39,577 bases of DNA from an uncultured Clostridia bacterium (GTDB lineage Bacteria; Bacillota; Clostridia; Oscillospirales; Acutalibacteraceae). The stretch lies in contig CAMOVW010000005.1 in assembly GCA_946627725.1 (NCBI GenBank), forward strand, positions 1 through 39,577. Direction: 5' to 3'. Under the pieces are notes generated by a model. That model did no database searches, had not been told where the DNA came from, and saw nothing but the letters and a program-made list of their open reading frames with translations. Of this stretch, positions 30,101 through 33,706 are shown in pieces; position 1 is the first letter of the stretch, and every line of letters starts with the position of its first letter. Made by a program: the position numbers and the translations under genes.

Positions 30101-30626
30101 GATCGACTACACCATGAACTACAGCAAGGACGGCGCCGGCGGCGACAAGGTTGACTATGTAACCATCCTGCTGCGTCTGCTGCTCAAGTTCATCTCCATC
30201 CCGCAGAACGTAACCGCTCTTGAAGCGCTGCTCAAGACCAAGCTCAACGGCGACGGCTACAAGTTCGTATGCTCGCTGCTCGAGAACTTCTCGCAGATGG
30301 CTGCTTCCGAAGGCGGCATGGATAAGATCATGTACACCGTTTACTACATCTTCTATGCTGCTCTGAACGCCGGCGTAGCCACCAACAACGGCCTTGCCAA
30401 ATTCAACGGCGACTACACGTTCCTGAACCAGCTGTTCGCTACCAGCAACGTTGGCTTCCTGCGTCAGCTTGAGATCTCCCTGGGCGACCTGCTCAACAAG
30501 TACACGCCCGACGTGGTCAACGACCACGAAGTGATCCCGAACGGCCAGATCAGCTTCTGGCAGAAGATCCTGAACTTCTTCAAGAAGATCGGCGACTTCT
30601 TCAGAAACCTGTTCAACTTCGGCTGA
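9114..30626 (+). CDS. Giant secreted repeat protein of about 7,170 residues
   Basis: One uninterrupted 21.5-kb gene. The ATG at 9114 follows AGAAGGAG and gives a classical signal peptide (basic start, hydrophobic core 11-33, cleavage near KAFA/AT, residues 38-39); the in-frame start at 9048 would bury it. The order is: helical region (about 40-480), a tandem TYYT-type module (about 481-690), a helical and mixed region (about 690-1010), then twelve diverged large repeats to about 6900, and a cationic aromatic tail (FWQKILNFFKK...). Each repeat carries the same ordered blocks: WLLFGED..FF, GSNGY..ALVPLLEALGV, LLPELIYFINANGL, EIFTGLEI.DV, a DMITVLLN-type helix, WNYFD or DWFYFD, and INYLTYASDWT. 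It has no LPXTG, SLH, dockerin or enzyme motif that I can see. The gene is monocistronic with very biased codons. I do not recognise the family; a structural or adhesive extracellular role is inferred only from size, repeats and secretion. Confidence 0.9.
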   Translation: MGTKAKLSTKVISIVLSALMAFSCVYVALPTLAPKAFAATAEEKAWQELHDAFESAFNGGYLSTKDWAGISSSNGAVTVTDGTKNGYAYRIVAAIGEVIELIGTGKHNSELIATITSTLAADYDMALNTYQANFLNTVLDTSGTYGAYTPDNIWNGTSAAMAENLTAQTITITANREESAAILSDFESINALAEAGYKISKSYTITINAAAQACESNNGAETGAYYANSSVAAAPATPVEASAKAQLQKIKAYLDYVGTDEFKNPFDAWYNNGNAANTASLYQLTSAQINTLQTGYGAVRSAAETCDAVYVEEYIGSNIYAAHQQFITAAANALQVVGYKDYVAWLVNGAPLGGSTRNRDDFDTSLPDTIEKVLAQAESNRDALNSASASAIAILEGLYPGFDADGSYNVDDSATYYMNYANYIRYLSSLLYNYYLQEIKAGANVLLNNGASTTYSFSNKSSQFFKLLSNSVGAGYQEGTKYVLTSDSHIDQDKTYYTPDATYSYAATADVKVDGEKRYFTNWAKVESPVASGLAGYYEDVEVFTYALTEDTELKDGTAYYTLADGVYTAVEEPVAENLGTYYVRTGSYHEYQKTADTAVSATKVYYAQGEYTVVTSPSDAYIGTYAERTAQYSYQPTADKVLMSGKTYYTAAGEEIEEPTLDDIATYYEMKFKVVAAPTAPYLFDYYEVEGAYYGLKGVGNGEYVSADYDYSETECPIDDTDLDALYTFFANAVTMIGKARSYGVNISNYMDSTFVNEISEMAEALRTEQISRGRITEAFLADYEPAGSMMAGYVKGGKSIQTLYNDLKTMEALRSTLRSRYSWFASDPRDAAMGNFITELYNEIYDRVQAQYIEIQNEYREYNNVNVRNYYQLKQNLNRVNDLTGTYNGSSVKILTFIGQSYTAGKISGTNDKGFARDANHLALVYYNSSTYAYAGTALSTITTGVTNFNVNGAAGAVSGNQYSHANITRYPMDEDWVHNVAYTAYFTSKSTPTSGNYNSVLSTVQKLDNFLKSSDFVKLLGSDEKGKNITTLTAFIQDILAENLFSNKMLDTLLGLLFPLLTSIFDETLPSMLATKIQGKRISDFATDTGSFYVNGGILWFYFNGYTTAWSENADGGVTGTYTGGSPSNYLTNNFVDVTSKAAGIYIYPSTLGSYFQNITTSAGLTAAQVNLVKAIGQKISAVGNTTMQWNNYHGRNAWDKFKDADGEFVFNGGNGFDWGVDAQTSFDGKYNQFKAMLGAMLGSAIGILRALFGDQTFSLNMNGSYNEGKNLLYGHVEDLDVGYDLGILGTPKSTGNWLDVGNIQASLSIPGLNLYKVVWIPLMEALGMNMGADGVFTWSVPNVSGNFTGPALAGYLIDPVYQLVLAISNKPVESVCKLLPNLAYHLLNNSIQNLLSINININLVLSDLSIKDAGGGIAAYAASWDWVKRIILNAAKDALNFNIPVALGDMLNLEDLLGFSLRDLNTVLAGVLGMIKEDSDAVYEVQIGTDADGNPIMEKRCRYLPGIGTGKLATMFKSGGFVTNASTNGARPNGVTRTYVKADVEYVFYAIFNYVFRAAQTKGGLADIFALIEALAGSNVGENIPAIVYSLVEGIESADLAFAALIELLNEPEYSVSGYNWYKKSASNQPTINWSTTTFTYLNYSNKWTSEKAKYIYNNVDNIVNAVVNMITPESLEDFGGDVNVWLDKTINSMFNNEGIMNVVEIVTTIANAMKGMNGLVKLLRQQLTSSVASDPEVNIYAWYNVFGYIYDDYRNVELEQNQFLAYNQIAKQVYVYEAVAKDKEVENFVASLKAGTQAQTNKSASDYLPYTWKIVSAYPVAPGESIPWTINGQVMSRSNIVPYNKNATNDAYQVYENLFSNVRWTEATDPSGGEDPYYTWEIKLTADTISHLKVNGTTLTRNGNTYIDDGVSYTVGSWYPLVDGGKIDDPTSENARAVFSAVFSELIGPFSTLFGFILYGKDLNLFGGNLTIQGYNGYNHALIPFLEALGIYDLKTEAQMNAYLNSNGTRAAFDYLVNKLFEGMDELLTDDRVYDADGNVVSGKGAFQKLVDVLPHLFYFLQSDGLTTVIKNSLMFVWQLLDTLRPIANINLDDIIHAALCRILGYVYKAEGRYAHNNLTTALLEMIGIDEAKYTAAAATRDAAKVSAIFDFSLQHMTLQGVYRLVTGLTGLNIYPLTYALEGMVEVAIANDLLKELTYSATQNEEWRYTSYLVPNTSNTYRTYTLNFPGQDTITVTLEALLDILKYEGNAAALDELMGTVNDYLPGSMNLLTGEGLGGLIQAIVKILDDQPYGIEVERPNWDYIFENQRVIYADGNERAWADIITTNEKQPDSASRWAALTAITNVNNYDFSRYHAQTLYNLQYLTSWTEDTAEATYEVLSSVLDYVVSLIDLSDMFEEGTDVSTFSAVVDALLSQKVFTPDLMISLLDMLANVYTYLPDDLLDVINHLLTDNAAEGATVDMFAWRDAGYIIQDYPWNEDGTQDTTADKVWQANRNYDWFVEGNAKYINSESTFIDAIGELLKPAGTLFALIFLNEDYDLLESMNTNSANNYDSVVINATAAYATALVPIFEALGVDLTNYQPSKYDNGDGTYNGSLFITDLVEIIDTLFKDIIYGPNGQGGPVMWIIENLPNIIYFINADGLKASINNVFGSINGVLDAIETVVKLPVDFHNLLDSGLDLTDITMEGIFGMIYSLTKSYADDGTVIPGLYMSPSLLSYIQSIYIGKIEAFTSANGYQSFRMTYSHTGDERAEEEHDMITILLATLLEYATDSGTFYDNVDSHGNEIAYNNAEALDRLLFKDSDMEGLIGQVIHALRNPEALVVTDMDWNYFNHDVTLTTDTAAEPVTVPYYAFQYLNWTTEWTYTKAETASDEFENLIFQVLKMLVPSNEDDIEEGSLMEKVKNADDMGDILSIDFIFSGDLLNTVLDFVANLLYGEDSKLNEDMIKLIGYVLGGDLTQWNGTAYAFDTVEANADGTWTLPAGAQPETIADIAGNQIYYLANQVVEVPEVKDKDGNVVTPATTKTVEKLYLVREGNSKDFIAALVKILEPAKGILAWLLFGEDYTFFNPHDSRDEYLLSIPGSNGYKDGLALLLEAFGADSNMKYAEAYIGHTDQFIYDLASSIAEKANAICNDPVNEVVGLIPELIYFINAGGLAKTVTGLLSGPLGLVNQVSALAPAIQSMLDLPETATSAVDEESQYALIELTVDSLLKSIFADQGYTVPVKADGTTDIDFKLTGINLAYVFNILEVITGMEITDVIGNRLDLFAIGQIHAYDSKSGSIGEPALAYKMGFNANSAQGGNDAFADFITILLSAVVDIVEYKDASDNYANVTALAKLLGIEQYESLITAVVKLLKGALNTEILPIDWFYFDGDLSRYVVDDETGKLKLRDPQPEITEGSLNDIPEATINYLTYASDWTKSTSEYIVDHFSEIVDGVLGMFVKDEETGASKTLTDIINDNFSLENDVFTYENYAAVVEGVSGIAEQIPDVVNTLLNIALEMDLSSLGSLATLTEDQYNALDGEGKKNAFVSAIIAIATPLRPILEWFLFNQNLEYFDKKTDSGIETLISLGGASGYNDALVPLLEAIGVDCPSYTVSDGDTAAQRNVKFGNFLSILIEKVLMRVEEILQDPADAIINLLPNLIYFVNTNALATIINNLLAPIIGLVNEAAPVLVSLTADIDPDAPDADQDDMMVKLAKALKEYNVTAESTLDMADVIGIILALFKDENSAEEDTGLVDYVLQNINFTKLDLVAILQLVEGILAGGYIGDKAVNLKILDVVGADKIDNFYLNGIEYFKSANGKPAFRMPGSADMITVIVNFVLEVLLYQDGDFSNAAEIDKLINDEEDPANLVQKVVDLIYGIREIQEVDPAALDWNYWDHEQTLGDGITVPSHKFVYLDYSNQWSFEKAVYIDNGLEDIVKQILTLAGVEDGDISKLIGQYVNLADYLNAETLQTILDAINGLFNSGDITLPKALTDLIGLVLNVDLSKWDGSYDFVADGTATAEANGLGYYTETVDGKEIRHYIINTDNDDYSDFSSGLQIILEPAQGLLGWLLLGNTFGFFVPSENGNVDDDGNRLHNELIRVPGSNGYDSGLVLLLEALGCEGLKPYTAYETAAGSGTYDCAALIKDVIDSVLARVNVILANPIEEILALIPEIIYFININGLGAVVQNFASVLLAIVNEVLESGLLDSMVEGDLAKYLTENGDGTNAEGEPYNGTYKVDLDAIMTDLLKELLGDKAPADFTFSFDDVDLQFVIDMVEIFTGLEIDDVVGYTMDKFIIGVVESYDSASTTYEDTYKLRFNTAELDENGNADHTLIGQTRADMITILISLVLDLLDNTDNVNALVALIGNEDITADTINAIVALLKGGNLDEMIDIDWFYFDPDHSIYKADGITEKDPKPVIDYSTTIATPARTINYIEYYTDWTKEDADYLVNNIDAIISEVLGMVPGIDADNVAELIAGYFTVDQIYTKDLFVTILDAIQGLIDNYGETLVNAIGLIIGGDFSVYANIDTDALVVNDKETFVDTLVTVLEPIYELLNWFLFGEDMKYFYDNEFYRNGGGETTEALYDDARDLINLTGAEGYKYGLVPLLEALGVELPAFPASGKLVAGEDFMKELLTAVFTRVEDILADPVHEIVALLPELLYFINAGGLTASLYNLLNAVVGLLPQISEVIAALGVEVKINDKVYTEINIDDIVNDLLANYLPEGSNVTVNLKHVTLLTIAEIVEAFTGMEITDIVTKENIRYFYFGKLVSYPSGSGKTGFKMVYSDAEGEAEMITLLLNFIIEVILYKNEETGADNVAALEKLLGLDDSNKDLVDTIVKLITGDKDIYTYKYNEMKWNYFDETVTIKTEDPETGVITVNTALTVPTSQFIYLEYENDWTLPRADGIDKNLASLIDGILPLVMEDATSLSDLLNGYYEDFAMDTIFTADNLNTILELLQTYLYGEDAVIGQHLAEFAGLVLGADITGWNFTYSFADYDESTTYITDGTGLRYNADSGIKVYAIENEEDFINGLTLLLQPAGKLLGWLLLGESYNFFAVDQDATQTKTLINIPGSDGYGNALALLLEALGVKGLKKSAAYNGDGVALLKDILTGLVNRIDEIIADPVNEVLDLIPELIYFINANGLSVIVNNFAGLLLNVVNAVVEKLDLSSLNSDILDDMIVDGKLDPVKYLEGYVTDLLNKYAYEPVTFTLDGVNTGWAVEVIEALTDLQIMEVLGTDYPISKFVLGTPTKYDTVSNFDVAYKIAFPETDKYNYRCDLITIVLSFAIELLENAHNQVVIEDEFKLTAGIISDVLALVKERAIQITPDYEWFYFDSAATFNGTDITVTTPERTINYLTYASNWSEDFADYLDDHLNGIIASVLKMAGQGDTSVAKIIEGVFSMKSVYTADNLNTIVNAIKDLVGQLDQLITDAVGEEADNNVIADALDLILDIDIHAWDNMTFDEALVSDKEGFSKALAQIVAPLSDVLNWLFFGSSIRLFNRRHTDTGVVDDILVINGYDGYNEGLVPLLEALGVDLTDAKNTATIEEKVEKILLAAFTRVEEILANPVDEVLALLPELFYFINANGLAASVNHLLGAPLSLVDGINALLKDLSIELNIAGNAYDEIDIDGLLNSLLNNALADKLNGKELVINTKKLDLVEIVKIVELFTGLELVDVVTETKLDNFYLGQIYSYESANGKTLFKMGYSEDAQKDRADMITVLVNFLAEAALYEDNDAVIEDLAGLDEGTIEEIINALETLGGKDYEYDWNYFEGTYEEAFDRYATPDTPFNNYLTYKSDWTKTLANDLYNNLDTIINSVLAMTGNESSTLGELINKSFTLYKGEYLNKILELVQKLYDVLDETLLGAIDAFLDIDLTYWKSLHFDETKTYTSSEFAAAVVEIVKPIYSVIDWLFFGKDITLFVDNATGTENLIVIQSVDAYTTGLVPVLEALGVELPAYDGTQKCSTKVDVNGVQMDFFAAIVNAILRRVDTILADPINEAFELLPELLYFINANGLSTAVYNMVGGVIDAVNKVIELGFLDLGSENIEQYVLDNFNIDLNKLDLVGLFNIVENLDAVHGLKLNDVFTGDFNEDGVEENILEYFYIGDYANAYISSAENYKGYKLSLDEENKGDLLTMLLSVVLEVILYDANEGPITEIIKGFREDFTQENFHTLKLLLTTGIQTNPEMLNINWVYFWNYSEEELQAKITEALSNETTNWPAEPVERTQNALKYSNNWNTDVRDYLNQNIDEIVDLAIAKFTDANSLSDLLANKLDLWSSKDVNPDSIDLANLLLGYIKNALGKIDGVLVDTVGSLLGAGQLTALKNAQAVGLESKEDFVDFMVETLSPLSPVLDFVLFGGEYKFFTHLSDGEPWTIILKGGEGYKYGLAPILAALGVDTDISAETADVALRDVFTNLVNRIDDILYGGDTINEALKLILNVIYFINADGLSISVTNLLAPIDELLKEVNDELHIKDELTINSLIKNVDLANLNFDFIFDLVENKTNIDIGTPIGDYLKNFYFGATEYFTSYDELGNFRMVYSEKENRIDFITVVVTLLLDVIVYADNRDAFISLLGSAANMEEQKAAASFDALVALLTNNEMSIPMAKYEWNFLKYADTGTVISAANGLTGNSIFGTGIYGPLYTREMGAYISKFLPLFIDTYLVLLGVDNGNGGTYKSLEEILKKLIGNNIYTNKILQQLAGAITGAVANLKETIGDQLFNHIVNVLNASLGVDLNDLLYGRVATITEGNQQQFIKAICDLLAPVAPLLRWLLSSDTDIALFNHDTVVNSGDNYAAGDDYLVIHGADGYQNAIIPILEALCVGTNGNIKTQAEFDAITDNSQMISTIITPIFERLNNILNDPINEILKELPAVVYFLNSYGLDTAVKNLLNPVYSLLYTIEPLIADVDALHNSKGEIDLLAMANIDLSELTANSLIQMVIDMVSDQISGFDLTDMIGDAVIELSIGTVDSFTSKRILPEEQIGTAYKSDASKTRQVSGGNAIDYTMNYSKDGAGGDKVDYVTILLRLLLKFISIPQNVTALEALLKTKLNGDGYKFVCSLLENFSQMAASEGGMDKIMYTVYYIFYAALNAGVATNNGLAKFNGDYTFLNQLFATSNVGFLRQLEISLGDLLNKYTPDVVNDHEVIPNGQISFWQKILNFFKKIGDFFRNLFNFG
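10554..11200 (+). repeat. Tandem TYY(T/E) module inside the giant protein (about 43 residues, five copies)
   Basis: Around residues 481-690, copies follow the scheme Y..TADT.V..GKTYYT..G.YT.V..P....IGTYYE, for example ALTEDTELKDGTAYYT and PTADKVLMSGKTYYTAAG. The first copy is shortened and the last is followed by a degenerate VVAAPTAPYLFDYYE. From memory, similar short beta-rich repeats occur in phage structural proteins and clostridial secreted proteins. The remainder of the protein has no further copies. Confidence 0.7.
13254..29744 (+). repeat. Array of twelve large protein repeats in the giant gene
   Basis: The LLPELIYFIN block marks each unit and starts at 13254, 15282, 17016, 18555, 20043, 21588, 23052, 24480, 25812, 27099, 28401 and 29700. 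Spacings are 676, 578, 513, 496, 515, 488, 476, 444, 429, 434 and 433 residues. Unit 1 is highly diverged (KLLPNLAYHLL). Units 4, 6 and 8 share one subtype and units 5, 7 and 9 another. The sequence is diverged enough between units that collapse in assembly is unlikely. Confidence 0.85.
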
Positions 30627-30647
30627 TCACCGCGCAAATAAACCCAT

Positions 30648-30678
30648 CCCCCGAAGCCTCCCCGGCTTCGGGGGTTTT
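30648..30678 (+). terminator. Strong intrinsic terminator of the giant gene
   Basis: A perfect 11-bp stem, CCCCCGAAGCC with GGCTTCGGGGG, has a 5-nt loop and is followed by TTTT. It begins 21 bases after the stop codon of the giant gene. Confidence 0.92.
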
Positions 30679-30794
30679 ATAATGGTATTGGTAACAAAAT
30701 AATTAAAAATTGATTACAATTTCATTAACTCCGTTTATTTTCTCATATATATATGATACTATATAGCCGATTTGAGAAAGGATGGAAACGGTGT

Positions 30795-31997
30795 ATGGAA
30801 TTGGATAAATGGATCAGCCTTGCCGTTGGGTTCGCCGCCGTGTTTGCGGGGTCGGCGATTTACAATAAAGCGAGCAAAAAGATAAACGGCAGGCGGATCA
30901 CGGATTTTCAGAGCTTTTTATTCGGTACGGGCTTTACCTATTTGTTTATGACGGTTTACGTGGTCGTCACGTTTTTCTTCGATTACTATATCAAGGGGTC
31001 GGCGCTGCAGGGGTATCACCGCACGCCGGTAAACAACACCCTGTTTTTTGCGATCTTCGGCAAGGGGCTTGCCGGGGAGGCGCAGTATCCCATCATGGAT
31101 CTGGATCTGAAAATCCTTTGCTGCATGATCGGGTGCGCGTTGGGCGGCGGCGCTCTGGTCCTTTACCGCGCGCTGCGCAACCGGAAGCAGCACACCCCCG
31201 AATACGGCCTGCTGTACGGCTGGACCTTCCCGAAAACCACCTTTAAGGCGTACTTCAAAAATGAACTGCGCGATATGAAAGCGCAGCTGCACCCCATAGA
31301 GTACCTCTGCTGGTGGGCGCTACGGCTGGTGATGATATACGTTCTGATCAAAAGATACGTTACGCAGGGGTATGATACCGTTGTGATGCAGCTTGCGGTG
31401 AATCTGGTGGCTACGTTTGTGATCCCGCTGGTGCGCATCCTGTTTTTCGGAAAGCTTTTCTTCGGCAAGATCAATCTGCGGGTGCAGAGCTATATCGATA
31501 TCTTTGTATGCTTCGGCTCTCTGATCGGGCAGGGGTTCGGCCTGAACGGCGAGATCCGCGAATATGATAAGATATTGCATCTGGTTTCGGGCGGCGTGGC
31601 GGTATTCATCGCCTTCTGCCTGATCGAGGGCACCCGCAACGGGAAAACGCTGCCGAAGTTTACAAAAAGCGTGGCTTCCATGGGTTTTTCATGCACGGTG
31701 ATCGTGGTATGGGAGATTTTTGAGTTCTTTACGGATTTTCTGATGCCGGATTCCTACAACCAGAACTTTTATTACGATCCGCCCGCGGATATGTTCTTCT
31801 TCAAGCTGTTCGGCTTCGGCGCTGAGAACCCGGGCCAGCTTGCCGTGCTCGATACCGATATGGATATGCTGATCGCCTTTTTCGGCTGTATCGTTTGCGG
31901 CGGCGCGCTTCTGGCGTATCTTACCGTAAAAGAAAAGACCGGGCAGAAAAATCCGGCAGAACGGCGCAGCATGTTGAAAGCCTTCAGCCTGAATTAA
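30795..31997 (+). CDS. Multi-spanning membrane protein, DUF2238/YjdF-like
   Basis: A 400-residue membrane protein. The start at 30795 was chosen over the ORF start at 30753 because AAAGGATG precedes it (a somewhat long 12-13 nt spacing) while 30753 has no ribosome binding site. The C-terminal half has KILHLVSGGVAVFIAF, VVWEIFEFFTD and DTDMDMLIAFFG. This order, a helix starting with K-LH, a WEIFEF motif and a D-T/M-D helix, resembles the DUF2238/YjdF family of integral membrane proteins, whose function is not established. The N-terminal half, with four or so hydrophobic segments, is additional. I see no confident promoter; the AT-rich stretch 30700-30770 probably contains it. No clear terminator follows. 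Confidence 0.65.
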   Translation: MELDKWISLAVGFAAVFAGSAIYNKASKKINGRRITDFQSFLFGTGFTYLFMTVYVVVTFFFDYYIKGSALQGYHRTPVNNTLFFAIFGKGLAGEAQYPIMDLDLKILCCMIGCALGGGALVLYRALRNRKQHTPEYGLLYGWTFPKTTFKAYFKNELRDMKAQLHPIEYLCWWALRLVMIYVLIKRYVTQGYDTVVMQLAVNLVATFVIPLVRILFFGKLFFGKINLRVQSYIDIFVCFGSLIGQGFGLNGEIREYDKILHLVSGGVAVFIAFCLIEGTRNGKTLPKFTKSVASMGFSCTVIVVWEIFEFFTDFLMPDSYNQNFYYDPPADMFFFKLFGFGAENPGQLAVLDTDMDMLIAFFGCIVCGGALLAYLTVKEKTGQKNPAERRSMLKAFSLN

Positions 31998-32038
31998 GCG
32001 CGGATTCGTATCATTCATAAAAAAATTTTATTATCCTC

Positions 32039-32067
32039 TTGCATTCTCTTTCAAAAAGTTATATAAT
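32039..32067 (+). promoter_or_regulatory. Promoter of the PHP-domain gene
   Basis: TTGCAT (32039-32044), a 17-bp spacer and TATAAT (32062-32067). The start is expected near 32074, about 95 nt upstream of the TTG start codon. Confidence 0.75.
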
Positions 32068-32071
32068 AATA

Positions 32072-32151
32072 TCAGCGAAACAGCGCCATAAATTGCAGAA
32101 TAGCGCTGTTTCACTGATTTTCTTGGCGGGTCTATGTATATAGACTTTTTT
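32072..32151 (+). promoter_or_regulatory. 5' leader with two hairpins, the second attenuator-like
   Basis: Hairpin 1 has 15-bp arms (TCAGCGAAACAGCGC with GCGCTGTTTCACTGA, one G-T type difference) at about 32072-32119, followed by TTTT. Hairpin 2 (GTCTAT-GTAT-ATAGAC, 32130-32145) is followed by six T, ending just before the Shine-Dalgarno AAGGGGG. The layout resembles a transcription attenuator. The ligand, if any, is unknown. Confidence 0.45.
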
Positions 32152-32168
32152 AAGGGGGATAATTCACT

Positions 32169-33068
32169 TTGGGCGGAGATTTGCATTGCCATACTCGATT
32201 AACGGACGGCAGTATGGGAATTGAAGATATTATCGCGCTCGCGAAAAACAGGGGGCTTGAAACCATCGCCATCACCGACCGCGACTGTCAGGCCGGTACG
32301 GTAAGAGCGAAGATCATAGGGGAGAGAAACGGCATACGGGTCGTGCCCGGCGTAGAGCTTTCGTCGCTTGACGCCGAAACGGGGGAGGTTGTTTACATCC
32401 TCTGCTATTTGCCCGATTACGCCGACCGGCTGGAAGGGCTATGCCACAGAAACGCGGCGGCCACCAAACGCGCCGCGCAGAAAATGATGATCAAAACCGC
32501 AAAGCGGTTTCCGATCACGGCGGACGTGATCAAGCGCTGCGCGTCCGGTTCCACAAATCTTTACATACCGCACATCATGCACGCGCTGATGGAATGCGGC
32601 GAAACGGACGGCATCTATTCCGATTTGTACCGGGAGCTGTTCTGTTCCGAAAGCGAAACGAATATCATTGAAACGCCCGCATACGCCCACACGGCGGAGG
32701 TGCTTACCGCGATCAAAGACGCCGGCGGCATCTCGGTGCTGGCGCGTCCCGCCGTGTATGCCGATCCGCTTGCGCTGCTGGACCGCCTTGTGGATATGGG
32801 GATCAATGGCGTAGAGGTGTGGCACCCGTCGGCGGATAAAGAACACACCGATATCTATTACGCCTATGCGAAAAAGAAAAAGCTGCTGATGGTGGGCGGT
32901 TCCGATTTCCGCGGGATGTATACGCCCCAGCCGCTTTCACTCGGTTCTTATCTCACGCCCAAAACCCAGCTTGCGGAACTGCTCGGCTACAAAGCAAAGC
33001 TCAAGCGCCTTGCAAAGCGTGAGGCCGCCCTTGCGGAAAAAGAGGCCGCAGAGGCGATCAGCGAATAA
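32169..33068 (+). CDS. PHP-domain protein with altered metal site
   Basis: A 299-residue protein starting at a TTG with AAGGGGG about 10 nt upstream; its first residues already form the PHP motif GDLHCHTRLTDG (H6, H8, D13). The fold follows the TrpH/YciV branch of PHP phosphoesterases: GVELS (E63), IPHIM (H135) and GSDF (D246) are present. The positions that are normally histidine in ITDHD, AHP and SDFH are arginine here (R38, R193, R248), and the IHIVG-type histidine is Tyr76. Four of about nine metal ligands are thus lost, so a trinuclear metal site is unlikely. It may be a degenerate enzyme or a binding protein. The C-terminus is a charged Lys/Ala/Glu helix. The next gene starts 38 bp downstream in the same direction. 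Confidence 0.8.
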   Translation: MGGDLHCHTRLTDGSMGIEDIIALAKNRGLETIAITDRDCQAGTVRAKIIGERNGIRVVPGVELSSLDAETGEVVYILCYLPDYADRLEGLCHRNAAATKRAAQKMMIKTAKRFPITADVIKRCASGSTNLYIPHIMHALMECGETDGIYSDLYRELFCSESETNIIETPAYAHTAEVLTAIKDAGGISVLARPAVYADPLALLDRLVDMGINGVEVWHPSADKEHTDIYYAYAKKKKLLMVGGSDFRGMYTPQPLSLGSYLTPKTQLAELLGYKAKLKRLAKREAALAEKEAAEAISE

Positions 33069-33106
33069 ATTAGTTGGATCATTCCGTGATCTCAGGGGGG
33101 ATCGGT

Positions 33107-33682
33107 ATGCCGGAACTGTATGACGACAGCGATATGAAAATTGTGGGCGCGCCGCAGAAAAGTGCGGAGGACGTCGATTTTCAGGGGTTTCTTGCGGAAT
33201 CCTCACGCCAGCATTTCAACGGGAATATCGCCAAGGCGAAAACGCTGGGGGCGAACATCGTAAGCTCTTTTTCTTACCGCGCCGCACCGGCGGAGCTGGT
33301 GGATTTCGTAATGGAAAACGGCGTGCTGCCCACCGAGGACGTGCTTCTGCAGACCCGGTTCCTTTCCGTGTTCTCGGCGGAGATCAGCCTTGAACGGTAT
33401 CTGCCCTCGCCGCTGCTGGCGGAGATCGCGAAAAGCGCCATGTACGACGTGCTCATGCAGTTCTCGCCCGATTTTTACAACAGCCTTGCGCGCTCCGGCG
33501 CATTCTCGTTTTATTACATGCATGCCGGCAATGGCGACGTTGCCGACGCCGAGGTGGGCCGGCAGTTTGCCGTACTCTGCGGAAAGGGAGGCGACCCCGT
33601 TTATGCCGCTCTGGGCGAAAAGCTGCACCGTATGAACACCTCGGTTTACAGAAAAGCGATCCGGGGATTCGTATTTGTGTAA
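33107..33682 (+). CDS. Uncharacterised cytosolic protein
   Basis: A 191-residue protein. The ATG at 33107 follows AGGGGGG by six bases; the ORF's earlier TTG at 33074 is poorly placed. No signal peptide or membrane segment is visible. The body looks alpha-helical, with a hydrophobic C-terminal half containing ALCGKGGDPVY-like and FSFYYMHAGNG segments. It sits 38 bp after the PHP gene and is probably co-transcribed with it. I do not recognise a family. Confidence 0.7.
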   Translation: MPELYDDSDMKIVGAPQKSAEDVDFQGFLAESSRQHFNGNIAKAKTLGANIVSSFSYRAAPAELVDFVMENGVLPTEDVLLQTRFLSVFSAEISLERYLPSPLLAEIAKSAMYDVLMQFSPDFYNSLARSGAFSFYYMHAGNGDVADAEVGRQFAVLCGKGGDPVYAALGEKLHRMNTSVYRKAIRGFVFV

Positions 33683-33706
33683 ATCTAAAATTTAATAAAA
33701 AAATAC

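Noticed and set aside
28143-30527. Minus-strand ORF of 794 codons at the 3' end of the giant gene
   Set aside because: A continuation of the same shadow, interrupted only by the single TCA codon at 28143.
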